The notes: a model not told the origin generated them from the sequence alone. Positions 38,412 through 48,366 are shown, numbered from the stretch's first letter. The stretch: 64,000 nt of DNA from Alteribacillus sp. YIM 98480 (GCF_009765375.1 NZ_VTOK01000001.1:62001-126000); one strand, 5' to 3'. Made by a program: numbers and translations.

Positions 38412-38874
38412 AAAGGTAAGAAATGATAAATAGTTGGCGTTTTTGATGTCTAGCTTCAGCGCCCAGCCGCTCAGGTGTACACGATAAAGAGGAACTTTTG
38501 CTAAAACCGCGACGTCCTGTTGCAACGCAAAAGTCAACACCTCCTGTGCAAGACAGTTCAGTGTTGTCACAGGACGTACTTCCACACGATGTGGTGACTT
38601 CTACGTTGCACACTCGTCGCCAAAAACGCCACGTCCTGTGGCATTGGCGACATTAGCACATCCTATGCGTCGACGTGTGCGATCTTAGTAGAAGTTCATT
38701 AAAATGAGCTGAACGTCTTTATGTCTTCCCTTTCGACTCCGGGCCGAAGGCGACCCTGCGCGAAAGCTCCAGAACCTGTCGCGGGCTCCCAGGATGGGAG
38801 TCAGTTCGGCGTTGTCACAGGACGTGACGCTCGTAGCCGAACTTCCTTCTTTTAAGGCGCTTGCGCTTTTCTTA
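38412..38874 (+). repeat. Long repeat family B element with internal repeats
   Basis: Left end AAAGGTAAGAAATGATAAA...GTCTAGCTTCAGCGCC and right end AAGGCGCTTGCGCTTTTCTTA match the copy at 31438. The interior holds an imperfect direct repeat (38553-38577 and 38801-38825, sharing GTTGTCACAGGACGT) and inverted ACGTCCTGT cores at 38512 and 38631. Short frames here are not convincing genes. It begins directly after the iolT terminator. Confidence 0.75.
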
Positions 38875-38996
38875 TACTGTATTTTCTTTTTTCTCTCTGA
38901 TATGATTGGCCGTCCTCTTCCATCCCAAAAAACGGCTAGATATGATAATATGAAAGGTAGTGAAACGATGCAGCTGATTATTGGAGGAATTCTACA

Positions 38997-39953
38997 GTGA
39001 ATGAAAATCGTTCTGCCTTGCAAACTGTTATTGAAAACATTGAACGCGTTGTAGTGGGAAAACGCGAAGAAATAGAATTAAGTTTAACTGCTTTATTAGC
39101 CAAAGGCCACGTTTTACTTGAAGATGTGCCAGGGGTTGGGAAAACAATGATGGTTCGAGCAATTGCACGTTCCATCGGAGCAGAGTTTAATAGAATTCAG
39201 TTTACACCTGACTTACTGCCTTCGGACGTAACTGGTGTCTCAATTTATAATCAGAAGACACTCGAATTTGAATTTCGGCCAGGTCCGATCATGGGAAACG
39301 TTGTACTTGCAGATGAAATCAATCGTACTTCTCCAAAGACACAAGCTGCTTTATTGGAAGCATTGGAAGAAAAAAGTGTGACGATTGATGGAACAACTCG
39401 TCCTCTTCAGGATCCATTTTTTGTAATGGCCACACAAAATCCTATTGAATACGGAGGGACATACCCGCTTCCGGAAGCCCAGCTTGATCGTTTTCTATTA
39501 AAATTAAAAATGGGCTATCCAAGTTATGAGGAAGAATTAGAAGTACTAAATCGTGTGGCTGAAAAACATCCAATTGAGGATTTAACAGAAGTACTTTCAC
39601 TTGAAGAAGTCTTGGCTATGCATAAGGAAGTTACAAAAGTGTATGTAGATGCTTCCATCAAACATTACATTATAGCTATTATAAACGAAACGAGAACACA
39701 CAGGGATATTCATTTAGGTGTTAGTCCGCGTGGGTCGATTGCATTAATGAAAGCAGCTCAGGCATACGCTTATCTTCAAGGAAGAGAATACGTTATTCCA
39801 GATGACGTGAAGTATTTATCACCTTTTGTTCTCTCGCATCGCCTTATTTTAAGACCCGATCTGGAAATGGTGGAAAAATCGGGAGAAGACGTCATCAGTG
39901 AAATTCTTAACACTTTGCGAGTTCCCTTATCTAAAAAGGAAGCGGTGCGTTAA
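38997..39953 (+). CDS. MoxR family AAA+ ATPase (YeaC homologue)
   Basis: A 318-residue ATPase. Walker A GVGKTMM at about residues 46-52, Walker B VVLADEINRTSPKTQ, sensor region MATQNPIEYGGTYPLPEAQLDRF, and a C-terminal lid with ISPRGSIALMKAAQAYA. GTG 38997 follows TTGGAGG. MoxR proteins act as chaperones for assembling complexes, usually with DUF58 proteins. Together with the next two genes it reproduces the yeaC-yeaD-yebA order that precedes guaA in B. subtilis. Confidence 0.93.
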   Translation: MNENRSALQTVIENIERVVVGKREEIELSLTALLAKGHVLLEDVPGVGKTMMVRAIARSIGAEFNRIQFTPDLLPSDVTGVSIYNQKTLEFEFRPGPIMGNVVLADEINRTSPKTQAALLEALEEKSVTIDGTTRPLQDPFFVMATQNPIEYGGTYPLPEAQLDRFLLKLKMGYPSYEEELEVLNRVAEKHPIEDLTEVLSLEEVLAMHKEVTKVYVDASIKHYIIAIINETRTHRDIHLGVSPRGSIALMKAAQAYAYLQGREYVIPDDVKYLSPFVLSHRLILRPDLEMVEKSGEDVISEILNTLRVPLSKKEAVR

Positions 39954-39956
39954 AGC

Positions 39957-41165
39957 ATGAAGTTATGGGGAGCATTTATAAAAACCATTAAGCTTCTGTC
40001 CATATTTGTAATGGCAGGAGCTTTGTATGCTTATGCGATGTTTCAGGGAGGATATGTGAGCTGGTTTTTGTTTTATAGTGTTATAGTGATTGTTTTATTT
40101 AACGCTGTTTTTATTCTATATCCGCTTCGCTTCATAGAGGTGGAACGGCGGATAGATAGAAAGCTGCTTTCTTATAATGATACAGTAAAAGTGGACTTGA
40201 TTTTAAAAAAGAAAGTACCGTTTCCCCTCCTCTTTTTAAGTGTTTATGATGAGGTTCCATATGGTTTAGGAGGGCAAGGCCAAACTTCAGGTACGGTCTT
40301 TTTCTTTGCAGCAGCAAAAAATTTAAGTTATACGTATGAGGTTCGGGGAAACAGACGGGGTGAATACGATTTTTCTCTTATTCACCTTCAGGCAGGGGAT
40401 TTATTTGGCTTTTTTCAAAAAGAAAGAACAGTAAATTTGCCTGTTACGTTAACTGTTTTCCCGCGGCTTCTACCATTAAGAAAATGGAATACTGCTCAAC
40501 GAGATGAACAATTCGATAATTTTCTTGTTTCCTCAAAGTCAATAGAGGATACATTATCAGTTGCTGGAGTAAGAGAGTATAAACCGGGCGATAAAATGAC
40601 AAGTATTGATTGGAAAGTGTCGGCGCGAGCTGCTAAATTAGTTACTAAAGAATTCGAGTCACAAGAGGGAAAAGGATTTCTAATGATACTTGAAAATGAC
40701 AAGATAGATCATTGGACAGAACCTTTTGAAAGTGCAGTAGAATTTGCCGTTTCTTTTGTTGATTACTGCTATAAGCAAGAGATACCTGTTGGTTTTACCC
40801 TTTTGGCTCGGAGCGAAATGCTGATCGAAGAAGAAGCAAAACTAAGCCATTTCCAGCAGATTTATAAGGAACTGGCTAAAGTAAAAAAAGAAAAAATGGC
40901 TCCAAATACTACAAGTTTTGCTAAGCGGTTTTCCGGCCGTTCTATAGTCTGGATTTCTCCTGGATTAACGCTTCAAACATTAGATGATCTCCAGCGCTTA
41001 GCCAATCTTGGCAAAAAGCTTATCGTTTTTTACGTTCCGAATGAAACAAATAACAACTTGGAAAATGAACGTCTTTATCATTTACAAAGGCAAAAGGTCA
41101 ATGTTTATGCTATTCAGTTAAAGGAATCTTCGTTTGAAGTCACTTCTTATAGGGGGAAACCATAA
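39957..41165 (+). CDS. DUF58 domain membrane protein (YeaD homologue)
   Basis: A 402-residue protein with two N-terminal membrane helices (about residues 10-55) and a DUF58 domain whose signature VREYKPGDKMTSIDWKVSAR is clear (about 203-222), followed by a von-Willebrand-like region. Function is not established; it pairs with MoxR ATPases. It starts four bases after the MoxR stop and its stop overlaps the next start, so the three genes are translationally coupled. Confidence 0.9.
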   Translation: MKLWGAFIKTIKLLSIFVMAGALYAYAMFQGGYVSWFLFYSVIVIVLFNAVFILYPLRFIEVERRIDRKLLSYNDTVKVDLILKKKVPFPLLFLSVYDEVPYGLGGQGQTSGTVFFFAAAKNLSYTYEVRGNRRGEYDFSLIHLQAGDLFGFFQKERTVNLPVTLTVFPRLLPLRKWNTAQRDEQFDNFLVSSKSIEDTLSVAGVREYKPGDKMTSIDWKVSARAAKLVTKEFESQEGKGFLMILENDKIDHWTEPFESAVEFAVSFVDYCYKQEIPVGFTLLARSEMLIEEEAKLSHFQQIYKELAKVKKEKMAPNTTSFAKRFSGRSIVWISPGLTLQTLDDLQRLANLGKKLIVFYVPNETNNNLENERLYHLQRQKVNVYAIQLKESSFEVTSYRGKP

Positions 41166-43309
41166 TGGAAAGCACAAAGCGAACACCGCGTCTGTTTCTT
41201 CTATATATGCTTGGCTATTTGTTATTAATGGAGTGGCTGATTCCTCTGCCGGAAGTAACAAAAACGGGATTTGTACCTGTATTTATGGCTGTCGCTGCTT
41301 TCTTTTTTTTAATTATGTTTTTAGGGTTTTCTTGGTGGGGAACATTACTGCTTATATTTGCAGGGATACTGTTCGGTCTTCATACGATTTTTTTTGATTC
41401 CGCTTTTTTAGGAAGAGAATGGTGGAACACGCTATTTACCGATATTGGTCATAATGTCGGTTTTATGTTTGGCGGGCAGTGGCATGGTTTGAGTGACTTG
41501 TTTCGCAGTCTATTATTTCTGGTTTTATTAGCAATCATGAGTTATTTAATTTATTTTTGGGTCGTGCATGCGAGGCGTATTCTATTCTTTTTCGTTTTCA
41601 CGGTGATTTATATAGGGGTGATGGATACGTTTCTCCCGTACGATGGGAGTCGTGCAGTGATACGAATATTTATCATTGGCTTTGTGTTAATGGCGCTGCT
41701 TCAATGGGACAGACTGGCTGCGTTTTTTCCAGGTGCGAAGCGAAGGTCTTTATGGCTGCGCTGGTTTTTTCTTTCCATGGTTATATTAGTCATTGCAGCT
41801 GGTGTGGGAATGGCAGCTCCTAAAGCTGACCCACAATGGCCGGATCCTGTTCCATTTCTTGAATCCAAAACAGTTTTAGATGGAGAAAACGATTTAGGAA
41901 ACAATAACACACGGAGGATTGGTTACGGCAACAATGACGAACGGCTTGGCGGCGGCTTTGAAATGGATGAATCTGCTGTTTTTACAGCAAAAGGTGAAAA
42001 GAGCGGGTATTGGAGAGGTGAATCAAAAAACGAATATACAGGGCATGGCTGGAATTCCGATACCCCTGAGGATTTTGCCGAACGCAGTATGTTTTTGGAA
42101 GACACCGTCCAAACGGAAGCTAAGACAGTGGAAGTAGAAATGGCAGATAACAGGACATTTGACTTTGCTTTTTATCCAGGAGCTTTTCATTCAATAGATA
42201 TTCCGGGTGAGGAAAATGTTCAACCCCAGGTGGATAGATATTCTGGTAAGGCCAATATATTAGTTAATGAAGAGTCTCATGAAACGGGGGCTTACACTTT
42301 AACTTATGGAGATCCTGAATTTTCTATAGACAAAATGCAAAATGTTTCAAGCGAAGATCCAGAAGAAATTACAGAATACTACCTATCGTTACCAAATGAC
42401 CTGCCTTCTTCTATTCATGAACTAGCGGAACAATTAACAGAGGAAGAAGACAACCGCTATGATAAGGTTCGTGCTGTAGAAGATTATCTTAAAGGACCTG
42501 ACTTTGTGTATGATACGTCTAATATTGCTGTACCCGAAGAAGGCCAGGATTACGTAGAACAATTTTTATTTGAAACGCAAAGAGGTTACTGCGATAATTT
42601 CTCTACCAGCATGGCTGTCATGCTGCGCACCCTTGATATTCCAACAAGGTGGGTGAAAGGATTTACAGAAGGAGAAGAGTTAGACAGCGGTAATGAAGAA
42701 ACACTTTATGAAGTGACAAACGCCAATGCCCATTCTTGGGTAGAAGTGTACTTTCCAGATGTAGGCTGGGTACCTTTTGAGCCAACACGCGGCTTTACTT
42801 CTGAATTTGATTATATTAGAGAAAATACAGAATCTGACAATGAACAAGAGGAAGAAGAAGAGGAAGAGGAAGAGCAAGAAGAAAAGGAAGAAACAGAAGA
42901 AAACAACGAAGAAGAAGAGGAAGATGATGTTTCGTCTGCTGGTTCCGGTATGCCGGTTTGGCCTTTTTTGGCGGGCGGTATTTTCGTAGTAAGCATGGCA
43001 TTTATCTTCCGCTTTTATTTAATGAAAAGGATTCTTCTCTATCGATTTAAAAATGCAAGTAGTACCCCAGCGTTCACCAATGCTTTTCATTCTCTTTTAT
43101 GGCTGCTTGGCTATGCAGGGTTTAAAAAAGAAGATAGTGAAACACTGCGGGAATACGCATGTAGAATTGATAAATTATTTCAAACAAATGACATGTCCTC
43201 CCTCACATACGAATATGAAAAAATGCATTATGGAATGCAATCTAAGACAGTGAAGACATCTTTTTCCTTGTCCACTTGGGAAAACATGGTGAATCGAATA
43301 AAAGCTTGA
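41165..43309 (+). CDS. Membrane transglutaminase-like protein (TgpA/YebA homologue)
   Basis: A 714-residue protein with several N-terminal helices (to about residue 215), an extracellular transglutaminase-like domain, an Asp/Glu-rich linker, then one more helix and a C-terminal cytoplasmic domain (DUF4129-like). The catalytic triad is visible as Cys in RGYCDNFSTSMAVMLR, His in NAHSWVEVYF and Asp in FPDVGW. The linker is a near-pure run of about 30 acidic residues, longer than needed for a hinge. Presumed to act at the cell surface with the two upstream gene products; substrate unknown. The stop codon overlaps the guaA promoter. Confidence 0.9.
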   Translation: MESTKRTPRLFLLYMLGYLLLMEWLIPLPEVTKTGFVPVFMAVAAFFFLIMFLGFSWWGTLLLIFAGILFGLHTIFFDSAFLGREWWNTLFTDIGHNVGFMFGGQWHGLSDLFRSLLFLVLLAIMSYLIYFWVVHARRILFFFVFTVIYIGVMDTFLPYDGSRAVIRIFIIGFVLMALLQWDRLAAFFPGAKRRSLWLRWFFLSMVILVIAAGVGMAAPKADPQWPDPVPFLESKTVLDGENDLGNNNTRRIGYGNNDERLGGGFEMDESAVFTAKGEKSGYWRGESKNEYTGHGWNSDTPEDFAERSMFLEDTVQTEAKTVEVEMADNRTFDFAFYPGAFHSIDIPGEENVQPQVDRYSGKANILVNEESHETGAYTLTYGDPEFSIDKMQNVSSEDPEEITEYYLSLPNDLPSSIHELAEQLTEEEDNRYDKVRAVEDYLKGPDFVYDTSNIAVPEEGQDYVEQFLFETQRGYCDNFSTSMAVMLRTLDIPTRWVKGFTEGEELDSGNEETLYEVTNANAHSWVEVYFPDVGWVPFEPTRGFTSEFDYIRENTESDNEQEEEEEEEEEQEEKEETEENNEEEEEDDVSSAGSGMPVWPFLAGGIFVVSMAFIFRFYLMKRILLYRFKNASSTPAFTNAFHSLLWLLGYAGFKKEDSETLREYACRIDKLFQTNDMSSLTYEYEKMHYGMQSKTVKTSFSLSTWENMVNRIKA

Positions 43310-43334
43310 CCGCCCTATGTGCTACTGCTAGAAT
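43306..43334 (+). promoter_or_regulatory. Promoter of guaA
   Basis: TTGACC (43306-43311), 17 bases, TAGAAT (43329-43334), overlapping the stop codon of the preceding gene. It lies 28 bases before the riboswitch aptamer. Confidence 0.75.
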
Positions 43335-43361
43335 GATAGGCATGTTTTAGTCGCTATATCT

Positions 43362-43520
43362 CTTCGTATATCCTGGGGATGGGCCTGGGAGTCTCTACCT
43401 GGTCACCTTAAATGACTAGACTACGAAGGCAGTTCTTGTATTTGATATCTAAAGGTATCAACCTTTGTTCCCGGACCTGTCTTCGTTTCCCTAAGAAACA
43501 AAGACAGGTCCGGATTATTT
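43362..43520 (+). promoter_or_regulatory. Guanine-class purine riboswitch of guaA with terminator
   Basis: Aptamer 43362-43428: CTTCGTATATCC pairs with GACTACGAAG to form P1, and AGTCTCTACC and CTTAAATGACTAG are the conserved junction parts. The base before UACG is C, the guanine/hypoxanthine specificity base. A strong terminator follows: CCGGACCTGTCTT (43471-43483) with AAGACAGGTCCGG (43501-43513) and a U-rich tail. Guanine should switch guaA off. Confidence 0.95.
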
Positions 43521-43685
43521 TGCACTACTATAAAAATAGAAAATACAGCAGCATTTTTCTAACAACGGTAAATATCTTCATCAAAAGAATACAGAAAAGC
43601 CATTTTTTCTATGTTATAGGTTTCAATTTGAATATGTTGTTTACACTTTTAAATATAATAAGACTTTAATTGAGGTGGAATAGAC

Positions 43686-45224
43686 ATGGAACAAGACAAT
43701 GAAATGATTGTTGTTCTCGATTTTGGAGGCCAGTATAATCAATTAATTACACGCAGAATCAGAGACTTGGGGGTCTACAGTGAACTCCACCCAAATTCTA
43801 TCAGTGCTGAAAAAATAAAAGAATTAAATCCTGCAGGTGTTATTTTTTCTGGCGGGCCTAACAGCGCTTATACAGAGGGAGCTCCTTCCTGTGATCCGGA
43901 AATTTTTAATTTAGAAGTTCCGATTTTAGGTATTTGTTATGGAATGCAGCTTTTAACCCACCACTTTGGCGGTAAAGTAGAGGCGGCTAATCATAGGGAA
44001 TATGGAAAAGCCGTCATTAAAGTTGAAAATAATTCTGCTTTATACCATGATCTTCCTGATGAACAATCCGTTTGGATGAGTCACGGAGACCTTATTGTTG
44101 CTCCCCCTGAAGGGTTTGAAATTGATGCCGTCAATCCATCATGCCCGGTCGCTGGTATGAGTGATAAAAATAGAAAAATGTACGGTGTACAATTTCACCC
44201 AGAAGTTCGTCATACGCAATTTGGAGATGACCTATTAAAAAACTTTGCATTCGAAATCTGCGGCTGTGCTGGCAATTGGACGATGAGTAACTTTGTTGAT
44301 GAACAAGTAGAAATTATTCGTGAACAAGTTGGAGATAAAAATGTTTTGTGTGCATTAAGCGGGGGTGTTGATTCATCAGTAGTAGCTGCTTTGATACACA
44401 AAGCCATTGGAGATCAGCTTACTTGCATGTTCATTGATCATGGTTTGCTGCGAAAGAATGAAGCGGATAGTGTAATGCAAACATTCGGTGAAGACTTCAA
44501 TATGAATTTGGTGAAAATTGACGCACAGGATCGATTTTTAAATAAACTCGAAGGGGTATCAGATCCTGAACAAAAGCGGAAAATTATTGGGAATGAGTTC
44601 ATTTATTTATTTGAAGAAGAAGCCGGCAAGTTAAGCGATATGGACTTTTTAGCACAAGGGACTTTGTATACAGATATTATCGAAAGCGGCACAGATACAG
44701 CACAAACTATTAAGTCCCACCATAATGTTGGCGGTTTGCCTGAAGATATGAATTTTGATTTGATTGAACCGTTGAATAGTTTATTTAAAGATGAAGTTCG
44801 GAAACTGGGGACAGAGCTTGGCGTACCAGATGAAATTGTATGGCGTCAGCCTTTCCCAGGACCAGGATTAGGTATTCGAGTACTTGGTGAAATCACAGAA
44901 GAAAAGCTTGAGATTGTTAGAGAATCGGATGCAATTTTGCGTGAAGAAATCAAAAATGCTGGGTTGGACCGGGAAATTTGGCAGTATTTCACGGCTTTGC
45001 CTGATATGAGAAGTGTTGGAGTCATGGGTGATGCTAGAACTTATGACTATACAGTCGGAATCCGAGCAGTTACTTCTATAGACGGAATGACATCAGATTG
45101 GGCGCGCATTCCTTATGAGGTATTGGAAAAAATCTCTACACGGATTGTAAATGAAGTTCAGCACGTTAACCGGGTTGTGTATGACATTACTTCTAAGCCG
45201 CCTTCGACGATTGAATGGGAGTAA
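43686..45224 (+). CDS. guaA: GMP synthase (glutamine-hydrolysing)
   Basis: A 512-residue cytoplasmic enzyme that aminates XMP to GMP. The N-terminal glutamine amidotransferase has LGICYGMQ with the nucleophile cysteine and VQFHPEV with the histidine; the PPi-loop SGGVDSSV starts the ATP pyrophosphatase domain, and the C-terminus [13 protein letters not shown] is the family's dimerisation end. RBS GAGGTGG precedes ATG. Own promoter and guanine riboswitch upstream. Confidence 0.98.
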   Translation: MEQDNEMIVVLDFGGQYNQLITRRIRDLGVYSELHPNSISAEKIKELNPAGVIFSGGPNSAYTEGAPSCDPEIFNLEVPILGICYGMQLLTHHFGGKVEAANHREYGKAVIKVENNSALYHDLPDEQSVWMSHGDLIVAPPEGFEIDAVNPSCPVAGMSDKNRKMYGVQFHPEVRHTQFGDDLLKNFAFEICGCAGNWTMSNFVDEQVEIIREQVGDKNVLCALSGGVDSSVVAALIHKAIGDQLTCMFIDHGLLRKNEADSVMQTFGEDFNMNLVKIDAQDRFLNKLEGVSDPEQKRKIIGNEFIYLFEEEAGKLSDMDFLAQGTLYTDIIESGTDTAQTIKSHHNVGGLPEDMNFDLIEPLNSLFKDEVRKLGTELGVPDEIVWRQPFPGPGLGIRVLGEITEEKLEIVRESDAILREEIKNAGLDREIWQYFTALPDMRSVGVMGDARTYDYTVGIRAVTSIDGMTSDWARIPYEVLEKISTRIVNEVQHVNRVVYDITSKPPSTIEWE

Positions 45225-45233
45225 AATATTCTG

Positions 45234-45309
45234 TAAGCCGAATAATTTTGTGGAATAATCTATCAATGTTCGGTTATTAGTTGACTTATGTAAAGTCAGT
45301 TGCTAAACT
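45234..45309 (+). promoter_or_regulatory. PurR boxes and promoter of pbuG
   Basis: AATGTTCGGTTAT (45265-45277) is a reversed, perfect PurBox (AWWWCCGAACWWT, as recalled). TAAGCCGAATAAT (45234-45246) is a weaker forward box 18 bases before it. The promoter TTGACT (45281)-17-TAAACT (45304-45309) follows at once. Confidence 0.75.
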
Positions 45310-45336
45310 ATTGATTAGGTAATAAGTAATATAAGC

Positions 45337-45517
45337 ATTTCGTATAATCGCGAGGATAGGGCTCGTGAGTCTCTACAGGCTACCGTAAATAGCTTGACTA
45401 CGAAAAATCTGCGGCTTGGAATGTATGAAAACGAGAAAATTCGTCCATTATATTCTAAGGGTTGATTTTTTGTATCAAAGAAGCTCCGGGTAGTTCATAC
45501 TGCCTGGAGTTTTTTTG
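45337..45517 (+). promoter_or_regulatory. Guanine-class purine riboswitch of pbuG with terminator
   Basis: Aptamer 45337-45408: ATTTCGTATAAT, GAGTCTCTAC, CCGTAAATAG and TTGACTACGAAA are the conserved parts, with C at the specificity position. The terminator is CTCCGGG...CCTGGAG (45484-45509) and a T-run to 45517. Confidence 0.93.
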
Positions 45518-45577
45518 ATGTGAATTATTATTCGCAGATTGTATTACAGAGACCAATATGAAATGGAGGAGCTTATT

Positions 45578-46891
45578 GTGAATCGCTATTTTGAGTTTGA
45601 AAAATGGAAGACCAATTACCGTCAGGAAAGCGTTGCTGGATTAACGACATTTTTGTCTATGGCTTATATTTTATTTGTAAATCCTCTTATTTTATCTGAT
45701 GCGGGAATGGATCAAGGGGCGGTTTTTACAGCAACTGCTCTTTCCGCTGCAATTGGTACGCTTATTATGGGGCTTATTGCTAGATATCCTATTGCACTAG
45801 CACCGGGGATGGGGCTGAATGCATTTTTTGCTTATACAGTCGTCCTAGGAATTGGCATTGAATGGCAGTTAGCGTTATTTGGTGTATTACTTTCAGGTAT
45901 TATATTTATTTTAATTACGTTATTTGGCATCCGAGAAAAGATTATTAATGCTATACCCGCACAGCTTAAATATGCAGCAGCAGCTGGTATAGGTTTATTT
46001 ATTGCTTTTATAGGGCTTCAAAACGCGGGAGTAGTGGTTCCGGATGAAGAAACCGCGGTTGCTCTAGGTAATATGACCAGTCCTGCTACCATCCTTGCTT
46101 GTTTTGGATTAGTTGTAACGGCAATATTAATGGTATTAGGTATCAAGGGCGGTATTTTTTACGGAATGGTCATTACTGCTGCTGCAGGTGTGATAACTGG
46201 TTTAATTGGGTTGCCTGAAGGTATCGTAGGATCAGTTCCAAGTTTAGCTCCAACGTTTGGATCTGCTTTTTCGATTCTTGGTGAAATGGAATGGACAAGT
46301 CAGTTAATTGTACAAATGTTAATTGTCGTATTAACCTTTTTGTTTGTTGACTTCTTTGATACCGCGGGTACGCTGTATGCAGTGGCAAATCAAGCAGGTT
46401 TTGTGAAAGACAATAAACTGCCGCGTGCTGGAAGAGCATTACTGGCCGATTCTTCAGCCACTTCTATTGGTGCGATACTCGGTACTTCTACAACAACAGC
46501 ATATATTGAATCTTCCTCAGGTGTTGCAGCGGGCGGAAGAACAGGTTTTGCATCTATAGTTACAGCTGCCTTGTTTCTTTTAGCTATGTTTTTTTCACCG
46601 CTTTTAATTGTTGTTACAGAAGAAGTGACAGCTCCAGCACTTATTATTGTAGGGGTGTTAATGGCTTCGTCTCTAAGACTGATTGAATGGAATAAGCTTG
46701 AAATCGCTCTGCCTGCCTTTTTAACAGTAGTCGCTATGCCTTTGACATACAGCATTGCAACAGGTATTGCACTCGGTTTTATTTTCTATCCGATAACGAT
46801 GCTTCTTAAAGGCAAAAGCCGTGAAATTCATCCTGTAATGTATGTATTGTTCTTTGTTTTTATAGCGTATTTTGCTTTTTTAGGAGAATAA
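45578..46891 (+). CDS. pbuG: Hypoxanthine/guanine permease
   Basis: A 437-residue membrane transporter of the AzgA/NCS2 family with about 12 to 14 helices. MAYILFVNPLILSDAGMD, LAPGMGLNAFFAYTVV and FLFVDFFDTAGTLYAVA are the AzgA-like signatures. GTG 45578 follows AATGGAGGAG; the open frame from 45539 adds unrelated residues. Takes up hypoxanthine and guanine; controlled by PurR boxes and a guanine riboswitch. Confidence 0.95.
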   Translation: MNRYFEFEKWKTNYRQESVAGLTTFLSMAYILFVNPLILSDAGMDQGAVFTATALSAAIGTLIMGLIARYPIALAPGMGLNAFFAYTVVLGIGIEWQLALFGVLLSGIIFILITLFGIREKIINAIPAQLKYAAAAGIGLFIAFIGLQNAGVVVPDEETAVALGNMTSPATILACFGLVVTAILMVLGIKGGIFYGMVITAAAGVITGLIGLPEGIVGSVPSLAPTFGSAFSILGEMEWTSQLIVQMLIVVLTFLFVDFFDTAGTLYAVANQAGFVKDNKLPRAGRALLADSSATSIGAILGTSTTTAYIESSSGVAAGGRTGFASIVTAALFLLAMFFSPLLIVVTEEVTAPALIIVGVLMASSLRLIEWNKLEIALPAFLTVVAMPLTYSIATGIALGFIFYPITMLLKGKSREIHPVMYVLFFVFIAYFAFLGE

Positions 46892-46920
46892 AAAAGTTTT
46901 GTTGTATGCCCTTAATATGC

Positions 46921-46963
46921 AAAAACACATGATCATTTTTTATAAATAGCCATGTGTTTTTTT
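46921..46963 (+). terminator. Terminator after pbuG
   Basis: AAAAACACATG and CATGTGTTTTTTT form an 11-bp stem with a long U-run. Confidence 0.9.
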
Positions 46964-46964
46964 A

Positions 46965-47210
46965 GGACTTTACATAAGTTAGTTTAATAAACTCGCATTC
47001 ATCCTCAGGGCACAAATGAAACATCTATTTCAACTCTCTCTGCTCAATTTCGTACTATCTTTTTGTTCCGGCGGTTGTTCAGTCTCCTTGTGAGCATCCC
47101 TTCACTGCGGGGTATCCATACTGCCCCTTGTCCCCTTCCCTTTGGAGTCTCTCGTATTCCAGTTGATAGATGGCCGTCATATCTAAAAAAATCTTTTGAG
47201 AAAGCCCCGT
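46965..47210 (-). repeat. Repeat family A (MITE-like), full-length copy, inverted
   Basis: Read on the minus strand it runs from CGGGGCTTTCTCAAAAG to AACTTATGTAAAGTCC with the shared interior AGGAGACTGAAC, AGAGAGAGTTGAAATAGATG and TTTGTGCCCTGAGG. It abuts the pbuG terminator. Open frames of 84 and 93 codons crossing it are not supported as genes. Confidence 0.78.
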
Positions 47211-47313
47211 TTAAGTGGGGTAATTCGTACAGAAACAAGAATAAAGACGGAGTGCAGTTGGTGGAAAATAGAGGTAAAATAAAATTAAAATATTCACGTA
47301 AGGAGGAATTGTT

Positions 47314-48303
47314 GTGAAAAAACAAGTACGGTTAATTCCTTATCGTGTCGAGGAAGTGTTGAATGCATCCGAAGAGAATATTCCTAAAGGTGTTGAAATG
47401 GTACGAGCCCCTAAACTTTGGGAGGAAGGGTATAAAGGAGAAGGAAATGTTATTGCGGTTATAGACACAGGGTGTCAGCCGGACCATCCCGATTTAAAAG
47501 ATCGTATTATCGGCGGAAAAAATTTCACTGATGATTATAATAGTGATCCTGAAAATTTTTCAGATAACCAGGGTCATGGGACTCATGTAGCAGGTACAAT
47601 TGGTGCTGCTTTAGATGAGTCAGGAGTCGTCGGAGTTGCACCTCAAGTGAATCTTCTTATTTTAAAAGCTCTTTCTGGAGAAGGATATGGATCGTATCAA
47701 GGCATTATAGATTCTATTCATTATGCAGTAGACTGGCGAGGGGACAATGGAGAAAGGGTCCGTGTCATCTCTATGTCACTAGGCGGTCCGAATGATATTC
47801 CAGAAATGCATGAGGCGATCAAAAGAGCAGTTGAAAACAACATCCTGGTTGTCTGCGCCGCTGGAAATGAAGGAGATCAGGATGAAAACACAGAAGAAAT
47901 TGCTTACCCCGGATACTACAAAGAAGTAGTTCAAGTAGGAGCGGTTGATTTTGATGGAAATTTGGCTGAATTTACTAATTTCAACGATGAAATTGACCTG
48001 GTAGCCCCAGGTGTTAATATTCTATCCACTTATCCAGATAATAAATTTGCAAGACTGTCAGGTACATCAATGGCTGCTCCTCACGTGACAGGTGCAGCCG
48101 CCCTTATTATTAATCAATGTGAAGATGACTTTAACAGGGAGTTAACGGAGCCGCAAATCTATTCACAAGTAGTAAAAAGAACGGAATCTTTAGGGAACAG
48201 CAGGAGTATGGAAGGAAACGGTTTGATTGTGCTGACAAATTACGTTACAAGCTCTGAAGATAAGAAAAGACGTCAGAAGAAATATGCATCAAAAAAATCA
48301 TAA
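47314..48303 (+). CDS. ispA: Intracellular subtilisin-like serine protease
   Basis: A 329-residue cytoplasmic protease. There is no signal peptide; a short N-terminal extension with LIPY at residues 7-10 is the inhibitory pro-segment of Bacillus ISPs. The triad is Asp51 (VIDTGC), His88 (GHGTHVAG) and Ser252 (GTSMAAPH), with oxyanion Asn185 (AAGNEGD). GTG start after AAGGAGG. It turns over cell proteins, typically late in growth. The C-terminus is basic ([13 protein letters not shown]), slightly unusual beside an otherwise acidic body. Confidence 0.94.
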   Translation: MKKQVRLIPYRVEEVLNASEENIPKGVEMVRAPKLWEEGYKGEGNVIAVIDTGCQPDHPDLKDRIIGGKNFTDDYNSDPENFSDNQGHGTHVAGTIGAALDESGVVGVAPQVNLLILKALSGEGYGSYQGIIDSIHYAVDWRGDNGERVRVISMSLGGPNDIPEMHEAIKRAVENNILVVCAAGNEGDQDENTEEIAYPGYYKEVVQVGAVDFDGNLAEFTNFNDEIDLVAPGVNILSTYPDNKFARLSGTSMAAPHVTGAAALIINQCEDDFNRELTEPQIYSQVVKRTESLGNSRSMEGNGLIVLTNYVTSSEDKKRRQKKYASKKS

Positions 48304-48330
48304 AATTCTTTGTTTGAAAAGAAAATATAT

Positions 48331-48366
48331 AAAAGCGCAGCCTCTTTTATAGGGGCTTGCGCTTTA
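48331..48366. terminator. Bidirectional terminator between ispA and the YitT gene
   Basis: AAAAGCGCAGCCTC, loop TTTTATA, GGGGCTTGCGCTTT: long stem ending at the stop codon of the convergent gene. Confidence 0.85.

Noticed and set aside
38950-39000. Short frame MKGSETMQLIIGGILQ overlapping the MoxR GTG
   Set aside because: No ribosome site of its own and no sign of conservation can be judged; the GGAGG inside it serves the MoxR gene.
38350-39023. Several open frames of 68-112 codons on both strands between iolT and the MoxR gene
   Set aside because: They follow the family B repeat, whose palindromes and GC-rich interior leave frames open by chance; one also overlaps the MoxR start.
42811-43001. 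Ser- and Leu-rich minus-strand frames opposite the YebA gene
   Set aside because: They are the mirror of the GAA/GAG acidic linker.
47044-47325. Overlapping open frames of 84 (+) and 93 (-) codons before ispA
   Set aside because: They lie across the inverted family A repeat and the ispA ribosome site; no domain, no consistent start signal.
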